From assembly GCA_964472565.1 (NCBI GenBank), contig CAYYNB010000218.1, positions 1 through 8,804 on the forward strand: a stretch of 8,804 bases of DNA, written 5' to 3'. This DNA comes from DATAMF01 sp964472565. GTDB taxonomy: Bacteria > Chloroflexota > Anaerolineae > Aggregatilineales > Aggregatilineaceae. The notes below the pieces were generated by a model. That model was not told where the DNA came from. It did no database searches and was given only the letters and a program-made list of their open reading frames with translations. This document shows, one piece after another, positions 1-5,639 of the stretch (positions within the stretch are counted from its first letter, which is position 1; every line of letters begins with the position of its first letter). The translations under genes and the position numbers were made by a program.

Positions 1-51
1 CGTTTTCCCGCTGCAAAGATTAGGCAAGCAACGTTCTCAAGAAACTGCCTG

Positions 52-999
52 TTAACCGGGGAATGGGTTCAACTGGTGCAAAAGGCTGTTAGTTTTGTTC
101 AGGCCATCTAACAATGTATGGCCGAGGTAGACCCCTGGCACGCGATCCACCCAGGCCGGATCGTGGACAAAAATATACCCGGCGTAGGCAACCAGCGGTG
201 TCTCATTTTCTTTTTTAGGGGAGAACCATTGCGGCCATTGACTCAAAGCCCGGGCTGCATTTTCGGTCATGGCTGCAAAAATGATCATCGAAGGTTTGAG
301 TTTGTCTACAAACGAAGCGAGGTCGGCTAGTTCAACCAACTGCCCCAGGTAAACTACCGGCCAGCGTAAACGCTGAAGCAGCAAACCCAGTATGAGCAAA
401 CCGCCTTCATGCAGTTCGCCTGGCGCGCAGGCCAACACCACCGGTCTGACCGGGTATTCGGGTGGTGCAGTTTGCATCCACATCAGCAGTTTCTGGCGCA
501 GATAAGTGGTGGCAAAATGTTCGGTAGCAATACCGATGCGCTCTTCTTCCCAGAGCTGTCCAACAGCGGTGAATAGAGGAGCAATCACCGTCAAAAGCAG
601 ATGCTCTAACGAATGCACAGCCAGCGCTTCTCCAATGATCTGTTCTGCTCGTTTTTTGTCCAGCGCGATCAAGGCCTCAAGCAGTTGTTCACGCATCACT
701 TCACCAGATACGGGAGATTGCGCCGCAGAGTGGAAATCAGGCATGGCTGCGGGGAACTGGCCCGCGGCTTCGCTCTGTTCCAGGGCCTGGATCGCGTTGC
801 GAGTTTGCATTCCCGCATCAATACGCTGTTTGACCCACTGGACGCGCGCGACCTGCTGCGGGGAATAGAGGCGGTGTCCCCCCTCGGTGCGTGTGGGTGT
901 GGGGAAGTGGTAACGCCGTTCCCACATACGCAGCGTATTTTCAGGGATTCCGGTCATGCGTGCCACGATCCCAATGTTGTAAACGGCTTCCTCGTTCAT
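52..999 (-). CDS. carH: MerR-family cobalamin-dependent photoreceptor repressor (CarH/LitR type)
   Basis: Predicted cytoplasmic transcriptional regulator of 315 aa. Residues 6-75 form a MerR winged helix (NTLRMWERRY at 21-30, GGHRLYSPQQV at 40-50). About 100-175 is the helical cobalamin-capping domain and about 185-300 a Rossmann-type B12-binding domain. Seen directly: the W-x9-EH motif (W150, E160, H161) and the ExHxxG motif (E195, H197, G200), in which H197 would be the lower axial cobalt ligand. In characterised CarH proteins, AdoCbl drives tetramer formation and DNA binding in the dark, and light breaks the Co-C bond and releases the operator. The start is supported by GAGGAA (1007-1012) 7 nt upstream of the ATG. 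The gene is monocistronic in this window, divergent from yqhA and close to a photolyase operon, which fits a light-response role. Oddity: the residue after W150 is Glu, whereas Thermus CarH has the His that forms the bis-His photoproduct. Family assignment is firm; the regulated targets are inferred. Confidence 0.9.
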   Translation of the reverse strand: MNEEAVYNIGIVARMTGIPENTLRMWERRYHFPTPTRTEGGHRLYSPQQVARVQWVKQRIDAGMQTRNAIQALEQSEAAGQFPAAMPDFHSAAQSPVSGEVMREQLLEALIALDKKRAEQIIGEALAVHSLEHLLLTVIAPLFTAVGQLWEEERIGIATEHFATTYLRQKLLMWMQTAPPEYPVRPVVLACAPGELHEGGLLILGLLLQRLRWPVVYLGQLVELADLASFVDKLKPSMIIFAAMTENAARALSQWPQWFSPKKENETPLVAYAGYIFVHDPAWVDRVPGVYLGHTLLDGLNKTNSLLHQLNPFPG

Positions 1000-1006
1000 A
1001 GCCCTA

Positions 1007-1012
1007 TTCCTC
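1007..1012 (-). promoter_or_regulatory. Ribosome binding site of carH
   Basis: The minus strand reads GAGGAA here, 7 nt before the ATG at 999. It is a good Shine-Dalgarno match and fixes the carH start. Confidence 0.6.
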
Positions 1013-1080
1013 GATGTTCAGTCCACTGGCAGCCGATCTTGCTGTCGTCTCTGTCTGATATTAGCTTATCTCGTGGCGCA

Positions 1081-1109
1081 CTCATAATGTGCATCCAGCA
1101 TAGAATGAG
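1081..1109. promoter_or_regulatory. Imperfect inverted repeat between carH and yqhA, possible operator
   Basis: CTCATAATGTGC (1081-1092) and GCATAGAATGAG (1098-1109) are inverted with a 5-nt spacer and 9 of 12 positions pair. It lies about 80-110 nt upstream of the carH start, where a regulator acting on carH could sit. No consensus -35/-10 pair for carH is obvious; TAATAT on the minus strand (1058-1063) is a possible -10. The role is inferred. Confidence 0.3.
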
Positions 1110-1158
1110 AGGGTGGGCGATCTTCTTGGTAATGATTCAGAGATAGGCTGAACATACC

Positions 1159-1198
1159 GAACAATGGCAGAACAATTCGTTGGCAAAGTCCACACAAT
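1159..1198 (+). promoter_or_regulatory. 11-bp-spaced direct repeats, candidate CarH operator
   Basis: GAACAAT occurs at 1159-1165 and again at 1170-1176, exactly 11 bp apart. In the same phase lie TGGCAAA (1181-1187) and ACACAAT (1192-1198), so the trinucleotide CAA recurs at 1162, 1173, 1184 and 1195. CarH of Thermus thermophilus is known to bind head-to-tail on 11-bp direct repeats, and a carH gene sits next door. The periodicity is seen directly; identity as a CarH operator is inferred. Confidence 0.4.
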
Positions 1199-1229
1199 CA
1201 TAAAACCGTGCAGGAACCATAAGGAGCGT

Positions 1230-1241
1230 TACAATTATAGA
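1230..1241 (+). promoter_or_regulatory. Possible -10 element(s) for yqhA
   Basis: TACAAT (1230-1235) and the adjoining TATAGA (1236-1241) both resemble a -10 hexamer, placing a start of transcription about 15-22 nt before the ATG at 1264. No good -35 is found at 16-18 bp upstream, so an activator or weak basal promoter is possible. The repeat array at 1159-1198 ends 31 bp upstream of the first hexamer. Confidence 0.25.
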
Positions 1242-1263
1242 TAGAGTTACACCGATTCAGCTT

Positions 1264-1731
1264 ATGGGACAGGAAAACACCTTGAGAAAACTCATCGAGT
1301 CAACCTCTCAACTCATTCTGATCGCGGTGCTGTCGTCGCTCGTGTCATCACTGGCCGCGTTTGCCTGGGGAACCTACAAAGCGGGCTATGCGATCTACCA
1401 CCTGCTGCAAGATTTCGACTACCCCCTGGCTGCCGTTTCATTTGTCGAAGTGATGGATGCCTTCCTGATAGCCATCGGCCTGTACATCTTTGCCATTGCC
1501 GTCTACAAGTTGTTTATTGGCGATCTGAGCCTGCCATCCTGGTTGGAAGTGCATAACCTGTACCACTTGAAGGTAAAGATTGTCAGTATCATCATTTTGG
1601 TGATGGGCATCAAGTTCTTGGAGAAGTTCGCGGTCAGCAAGGATGCTCAGGACACACTCATGTTAGGGGCCGCTTTCGCCATTGCTTCAGCCGCCCTGAT
1701 TGGTTTCAATGCCCTGATCCGAGACGAATAG
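1264..1731 (+). CDS. yqhA: UPF0114/YqhA-family inner-membrane protein
   Basis: A 155-aa integral membrane protein with four hydrophobic segments at about 16-36, 57-83, 103-124 and 131-150. Between helices 2 and 3 is the family-like loop DLSLPSWL (87-94), followed by a Leu/Lys-rich stretch, matching the YqhA/UPF0114 pattern from memory. The biochemical function of the family is not known, and nothing here gives one. It is divergent from carH and convergent with the photolyase operon, so light control is possible but unproven. The ATG at 1264 lacks a Shine-Dalgarno sequence within the usual distance. An AAGGAG at 1221-1226 is 37 nt away and would suit an ATT codon at 1234, extending the protein by 10 residues, so the start is uncertain. 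The frame is open upstream to 1204. Length is close to the family norm. Confidence 0.8.
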   Translation: MGQENTLRKLIESTSQLILIAVLSSLVSSLAAFAWGTYKAGYAIYHLLQDFDYPLAAVSFVEVMDAFLIAIGLYIFAIAVYKLFIGDLSLPSWLEVHNLYHLKVKIVSIIILVMGIKFLEKFAVSKDAQDTLMLGAAFAIASAALIGFNALIRDE

Positions 1732-1777
1732 GTATAAATCACCTGGCTTAAGGTTTTGACCAACGGGTCTCAAGGAC

Positions 1778-1825
1778 AAAAAACGGCATATCTGATCGAT
1801 CAGTTTCTGATGTAAACATCAGCCG
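1778..1825 (-). terminator. Multi-hairpin terminator of the photolyase operon, possibly bidirectional
   Basis: The gap between the convergent yqhA and photolyase genes holds a perfect 12-bp palindrome CTGATCGATCAG (1792-1803). Next to it is a hairpin CTGATG-TAAA-CATCAG (1807-1822). On the minus strand these are enclosed by a CGGC/GCCG stem (1822-1825 with 1784-1787) and followed at once by six T residues (1783-1778). That is a plausible rho-independent terminator for the minus-strand operon. For yqhA on the plus strand the T-rich stretch is further away, so termination in that direction is less certain. Confidence 0.5.
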
Positions 1826-1851
1826 ATCCTTTTGGAATACTTTTTGTTATT

Positions 1852-3279
1852 TTACCGCTTGAGTGATTTAAATACGGCCAGCGTACGTACGCTGGCCGAG
1901 GCATGATCCACGATAGGCCGGGGATAGTCGGCGGGAGGTGAAGCCATCTGCCAGGGGGCATGAATAAAGGGTGCGAGCACCTTGCCTAATTCTGGAACCC
2001 AGCGCCGGATGTAGTCACCATTTGGATCGTACTTTTGTGATTGAGACACCGGGTGGAAAATACGAAAATACGGCTGGGCGTCAGTCCCGGTTCCGGCGGC
2101 CCACTGCCAACCGCCGTTATTGGCAGCGAGATCACCATCGATCAACCAGTGCATAAAATGTCGTTCGCCTTCCTGCCAGTGGATCAGCAGGTCTTTGGTC
2201 AGGAAACTGGCCACAATCATCCGGGCACGGTTGGGCATCCAGCCGGTTTGAGTCAGTTGTCGCATGGCGGCATCAATGATCGGATACCCGGTTTGTCCCT
2301 CTTTCCAGGCTTGCAGGTCGTCCGGTGCATGACGCCAGGGCAGCGCGTCGTATTCAGACCGGAAATTACCCCGGTCCACATGCGGAAAATGATAGAGGAT
2401 GTGCATATAGAACTCTCGCCAGATCAGTTCGTTAATCCAGGTTATGACCGATTGACGCGCCTGCTCGCCTGGAGCAGTTTCCAGAGCGTCGCGTGCAGCC
2501 CTATAAGCCTGGCGCGGCGACAGCATCCCAAACCGGAGATAAGGTGACAGCCCTGACGTTCCTACCGGAGAACCGGCAGCAAAAGGATCGGCACTTAACG
2601 AATTGCGCGCCGTGTCGTAGCTGTAAATTGGTCCGGCGGCAAATCGATCCAACTGCCCTTGAGCGATTTTCTCTCCGGCAGCAGGAATCTCAAAAACCAG
2701 GTTAAAACCAAGATCGGCCAGATCAGGCACGGGGGAGTTGGGTAGTCTGTCTAATGGGTGAAACACGCTTGAAGCAGAAGGCGTGAGCACCGGAGGAAGC
2801 GGAGCGGGCAGCGCTAACCACCGTACTTTGAAAGGCGTATACACCACATAAGGCTTTCCGTCTCCCTTAACCACCTGGCCGGGCGCACGCAGCAGCGCAT
2901 CGTCGTAGGTATACACAGGGATTTGTAGTAACGATTCAACGGCATCATCGCGTTGGCGGGCAAACGGTGAATAATCGCGGTTGAAATAGACTGCCTGGGT
3001 CTTCAATTCATCCACCAGAGCGGGCAATACCCGGCGCGGATCGCCCTGCCGTACCAGCAGACGACTTCCCTGTTCCCGCAGCGCAGAGTCCAGCGCCCGC
3101 AGTCCCTTGAGCATAAATGCCACGCGCGGCACCCCCAGATGCGGACTTTTCAGGAGGGCAGGATCAACAATGAACAGCGGAACTACACGTCCCCCACTAC
3201 CGGATGCAGCGTTCAGGGCCAGATTGTCCGTCAGGCGCAAATCCCGGCGGAACCAGTGAATAACGGTAAGTTCAGTCAT
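1852..3279 (-). CDS. phr: Deoxyribodipyrimidine photolyase (class I CPD photolyase)
   Basis: Flavoprotein of 475 aa that repairs UV-induced cyclobutane pyrimidine dimers using blue or near-UV light. Residues 1-130 are the antenna-binding Rossmann domain (HWFRRDLRLTDN at 8-19) and about 200-475 the helical FAD domain. Visible by analogy with E. coli PhrB are the substrate-contacting ELIW (E284, W287), the FAD-proximal Asn N387 in DLAANNGGWQW, and all three electron-transfer tryptophans (W315, W368, W391). It therefore looks catalytically complete and not like a cryptochrome. The antenna cofactor cannot be decided from the sequence. It is the last gene of a three-gene minus-strand operon: its ATG overlaps the upstream stop by 8 nt (ATGACTGA), with only a weak GGTG-type ribosome site, which suggests translational coupling. 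Length is normal for the family. CarH control is an inference from the neighbourhood. Confidence 0.95.
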   Translation of the reverse strand: MTELTVIHWFRRDLRLTDNLALNAASGSGGRVVPLFIVDPALLKSPHLGVPRVAFMLKGLRALDSALREQGSRLLVRQGDPRRVLPALVDELKTQAVYFNRDYSPFARQRDDAVESLLQIPVYTYDDALLRAPGQVVKGDGKPYVVYTPFKVRWLALPAPLPPVLTPSASSVFHPLDRLPNSPVPDLADLGFNLVFEIPAAGEKIAQGQLDRFAAGPIYSYDTARNSLSADPFAAGSPVGTSGLSPYLRFGMLSPRQAYRAARDALETAPGEQARQSVITWINELIWREFYMHILYHFPHVDRGNFRSEYDALPWRHAPDDLQAWKEGQTGYPIIDAAMRQLTQTGWMPNRARMIVASFLTKDLLIHWQEGERHFMHWLIDGDLAANNGGWQWAAGTGTDAQPYFRIFHPVSQSQKYDPNGDYIRRWVPELGKVLAPFIHAPWQMASPPADYPRPIVDHASASVRTLAVFKSLKR

Positions 3280-4819
3280 GATTCACCACTTCCGAAGTCT
3301 GGCGATAAAAGACAGAGTGTGCTGATCTCAGCGGCAGGGTACGCTGAATATCATGAGCCACTCGTAGTGCGCCAGCGGTCACACCTGCCGTGGATTGGCC
3401 GGGAAAGATCGAATCGCCCACCAGCCGCAGATTCGCCAACCCAGTACGGGGTCCACGAGCCTGGAACAGCGAGACTTGCGGAAATCCACCCACCATTCCC
3501 CGGTAACGGTGTGTCCAGGTCTGATAGGTAACTGGTGTGCCGGACATCACGCGCGAGATACTGCTACCAAAGCCGGGGATGGCGTGCTCTATCGCCGTCA
3601 GAACCCGTTCAGTGTACTCCGCTTTGCGTGCTTCATAGGCTTCATGGTCACGCGCCAGCATCTCCCACCAGGGCTGGATAGCTGTATGGGTAGTTACGGT
3701 CACGGCGCGCTGTCCGGCTGGCGCACGACTGGTATCCCAACGAGGGGACAGCGAGATAAAAAGACTACGTCCTTCTCCTAATGGTCCCTGCATCTCGGTG
3801 ATAATCTGGTGATGATCCGGCAAGTCTGGCGGCAGTGCAGCGTCCTGTACTCCCAGGTATAGCACAAATGCGCCCCATCCGAATTTCCGGCGCTGCACTT
3901 CGCGCCGCAGCTTTAATGGGCTGGCCTCCCCCAATAACTCATCCAACGACCAGGGGGTCAGGTTGGCAACTGCAAAATCGCACGCGAAATACGTTTCGGA
4001 GCAGCGGCCCTTAACGGCCTTCACACCGACCACCCGCCCATTTGTTACATCAATTTGGGTTGCGCGGTGTTTGTACAGAACCTGCCCGCCCAGGGACTGA
4101 ACCTGATCGGCCAGCGTTTCCGCAAGCCTCCCGATCCCACCCCGGACATGATACACCCCCTGGCGCGGCAGATCGAGCGCTGTCGCGCTGTAGAGCGCGT
4201 TGGCATAGGGGGCTGTCGTTTGGGCCGAAATCAGCAGTAGGGCATCGATCAGGCGGACAAATGCTTCATCTTGTTCCACATGATGATGCTGCAACCACTG
4301 GCGCACGGTGCGAAAAACAAACGGCAGCAGGCGCAGATCACCCGGCAGATAATGTATTCCCAGACGCAGCAGATGTAACCACTCGGCGCGACTGGCCGAG
4401 GGCCAGGGAATACCCCGCGAAGCAAGCGACCAGCCCAGGTCGGCAATCTGTTTCTGTTCAGTCCAGAAACGCGCGGTGTGCGGAAACTGGCGCAGCACGT
4501 CAGTATGATCATGGGTGAGTATCACCTGGCGGTCTGGCAGGTGGACCATCCAGGCCGGATGGGCAGGTTGCACCGGCCACTCGATTCCCAGGCGGTCCGC
4601 GATCAAGGCGTGCGGACCGCCTGGTTGAAATCCCCCGGCCAGTGTCGCACCAGCATCATAGCGAAACCCCTGGTGATAGAATGTGCCTGCCGAGCCACCA
4701 GGGTATGTTCCGGCTTCCAACACTGTCACCCGGTATCCTGCCTGAGCCAGCAGTGCTGCGGTGGTCAGACCGCCGATTCCCGCGCCGATAACCAGCACTT
4801 GAGGGGGCGAAATGGTCAT
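3272..4819 (-). CDS. FAD-dependent CrtI/phytoene-desaturase-like oxidoreductase
   Basis: Flavoprotein of 515 aa from the chosen ATG. The N-terminal dinucleotide-binding fold is clear (VLVIGAGIGGL with GxGxxG at 12-17, the acidic ribose-binding E35, then a YPGGSAGT loop). The C-terminal FAD motif LRLVGDSIFPGQ contains D469. This architecture belongs to the CrtI/CrtD/CrtISO superfamily, whose members desaturate or isomerise carotenoids. The exact substrate cannot be told, and no phytoene synthase or other crt gene lies in the window, so a non-carotenoid substrate is possible. Start choice: a longer frame begins with TTG at 4849, but the ATG at 4817-4819 forms the classic ATGA overlap with the SRPBCC stop and is preferred. 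The stop overlaps the photolyase start by 8 nt. It is the middle gene of a coupled operon, probably expressed with photorepair in response to light. Confidence 0.85.
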   Translation of the reverse strand: MTISPPQVLVIGAGIGGLTTAALLAQAGYRVTVLEAGTYPGGSAGTFYHQGFRYDAGATLAGGFQPGGPHALIADRLGIEWPVQPAHPAWMVHLPDRQVILTHDHTDVLRQFPHTARFWTEQKQIADLGWSLASRGIPWPSASRAEWLHLLRLGIHYLPGDLRLLPFVFRTVRQWLQHHHVEQDEAFVRLIDALLLISAQTTAPYANALYSATALDLPRQGVYHVRGGIGRLAETLADQVQSLGGQVLYKHRATQIDVTNGRVVGVKAVKGRCSETYFACDFAVANLTPWSLDELLGEASPLKLRREVQRRKFGWGAFVLYLGVQDAALPPDLPDHHQIITEMQGPLGEGRSLFISLSPRWDTSRAPAGQRAVTVTTHTAIQPWWEMLARDHEAYEARKAEYTERVLTAIEHAIPGFGSSISRVMSGTPVTYQTWTHRYRGMVGGFPQVSLFQARGPRTGLANLRLVGDSIFPGQSTAGVTAGALRVAHDIQRTLPLRSAHSVFYRQTSEVVNHD

Positions 4820-5274
4820 ATTGATCTCAGGGCACGCCGTGTCCGCCAATGACGGTACATGAACAACACGCGCAGCGGCATTCCATCAAACATCAGCCGC
4901 GTGAATAACCCGGCCAGGCCGGGTTTGTGTGCCAAAGTAATGCGATCCACCAACCGGACACCGTCGCCCATCGGCTCAAAAATATGTTGGTGTTCCCAGG
5001 AAGCCAGTGGGCCGCGCACCATCCGGTCAGTAAACGAGGTCGGGATCGGGCCAGGCGCGTGGGCGGCTACCCACCGGATGGGAAATAGCCCCAGCCATAA
5101 ATTGAATTCAATTTCACCGTCGGTTAAAGACGTGCGATCATCGCGCAGAATCTGGATAAAGGTGGGCGGCAGGGTCAGCTTTGACAGCGCACGCGGGTTC
5201 TGGTGAAACGCCATCACCTGCTCCACTGGAGCGGAAATCAGCGAATGATGTTCAAATGTTTTGGACAGCACCAT
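4816..5274 (-). CDS. SRPBCC-domain (START-like) small ligand-binding protein
   Basis: Single-domain protein of 152 aa with no signal peptide or membrane helix. It shows the START/SRPBCC layout: an N-terminal strand with SLISAPVEQVMAFHQNPRALSKLTLPP (11-37), a central beta sheet (ASWEHQHIFEPMGDGVRLVDRI, 91-112) and a long C-terminal helix ending in MYRHWRTRRAL. It resembles the COG4276 group of ligand-binding SRPBCC proteins by recall. These have a hydrophobic cavity, but the ligand is generally unknown; binding an isoprenoid or carotenoid substrate for the neighbouring flavoenzyme is only an inference. It is the first gene of the operon, with a strong ribosome site TGAGGTGA (5281-5288) 6 nt before the ATG. 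Its TGA overlaps the next ATG by 4 nt. Confidence 0.8.
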   Translation of the reverse strand: MVLSKTFEHHSLISAPVEQVMAFHQNPRALSKLTLPPTFIQILRDDRTSLTDGEIEFNLWLGLFPIRWVAAHAPGPIPTSFTDRMVRGPLASWEHQHIFEPMGDGVRLVDRITLAHKPGLAGLFTRLMFDGMPLRVLFMYRHWRTRRALRSI

Positions 5275-5280
5275 GACAGT

Positions 5281-5288
5281 TCACCTCA
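5281..5288 (-). promoter_or_regulatory. Strong ribosome binding site of the SRPBCC gene
   Basis: The minus strand reads TGAGGTGA, 6 nt before the ATG at 5274. This is the only strong Shine-Dalgarno site of the three-gene operon; the two downstream genes start by overlap. Confidence 0.65.
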
Positions 5289-5484
5289 GATTCTCCCACT
5301 CATACCAGAATCGGCCCGGTCTGGAAGAAAATAGTGGCACAGCCTAAAGCCTCGATAACGACTCCCGTTTTTTCTTCTTGAGAGACTGCTCACAGCGTAA
5401 CCGAGCATTCGATGATCTTATCCAATTCGCTCCGGTCCAACCAGGGACCATTGATCCTGCATCCGCAGTGCTGCTGTCTTTTCT

Positions 5485-5513
5485 ATTATCATTTTCGGGC
5501 CTGAAGTCCGCAA
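5485..5513 (-). promoter_or_regulatory. Candidate promoter of the SRPBCC-oxidoreductase-photolyase operon
   Basis: On the minus strand TTGCGG (5513-5508) and GATAAT (5490-5485) are separated by exactly 17 bp. The -10 matches 5 of 6 consensus positions and the -35 only 3 of 6. Transcription would begin near 5478, giving a long leader of about 200 nt. The near-palindrome at 5522-5534 sits immediately upstream. Confidence 0.4.
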
Positions 5514-5521
5514 AACCATTG

Positions 5522-5534
5522 AGTGAAGCTCACT
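5522..5534. promoter_or_regulatory. Near-palindrome between divergent promoters, possible operator
   Basis: AGTGA-AGC-TCACT has perfect 5-bp arms. It lies 8 bp upstream of the -35 of the minus-strand candidate promoter and about 33 bp upstream of the -35 of the GH39 candidate promoter. The binding protein is unknown. Confidence 0.25.
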
Positions 5535-5567
5535 TTGACAGGTCGAAAAGAACACAAACCCTGTAAC

Positions 5568-5596
5568 TTGACTGGCAACCTTTTCCCTTATATTCT
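5568..5596 (+). promoter_or_regulatory. Candidate promoter of the GH39 gene
   Basis: TTGACT (5568-5573) and TATTCT (5591-5596) are separated by 17 bp, giving a start near 5603 and a short leader of about 37 nt. A perfect TTGACA at 5535-5540 lies further upstream but has no -10 at a usable distance. A TGGCAA half-site at 5573-5578 equals one arm of the lacI operator, but the other arm is absent. Confidence 0.5.
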
Positions 5597-5639
5597 TGCT
5601 CTCAAAACGAATTCCAAATGAAATGAGGCGAGCTTAGAA

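Larger units (their letters stand above)
5275..5639. other. 365-nt divergent intergenic region between the photolyase operon and the GH39 gene
   Basis: No gene is supported here. It holds a candidate minus-strand promoter (5485-5513), a candidate plus-strand promoter (5568-5596) and a 13-nt near-palindrome between them (5522-5534). It also holds a small inverted repeat GGTCC/GGACC (5434-5438, 5445-5449) inside what would be the roughly 200-nt untranslated leader of the SRPBCC operon. I found no clear 11-bp-spaced repeat like the one upstream of yqhA. Confidence 0.6.

Noticed and set aside
613..1146. 177-aa plus-strand frame antisense to carH
   Set aside because: It overlaps a clear MerR/B12 gene and runs into the intergenic regulatory region, so it is a reading-frame shadow.
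4249..4512. Cysteine-rich 87-aa minus-strand frame
   Set aside because: It lies wholly inside the oxidoreductase in another frame, with no sign of selection or a ribosome site.
3272..4849. Longer 525-aa version of the oxidoreductase
   Set aside because: It would start at TTG (4849), overlap the SRPBCC gene by 34 nt and add 10 residues ahead of the conserved FAD motif. The ATG at 4819 in an ATGA overlap is more likely.
5447..5522. Repeated ACCATTGA (5447-5454 and 5515-5522) as a possible CarH site
   Set aside because: The copies are 68 bp apart, not in the 11-bp phase, and an 8-mer repeat in a region this size is expected by chance.
5573..5578. TGGCAA in the GH39 promoter as a LacI operator
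   Set aside because: Only one arm is present; the opposite TTGCCA arm and the CG centre are missing.
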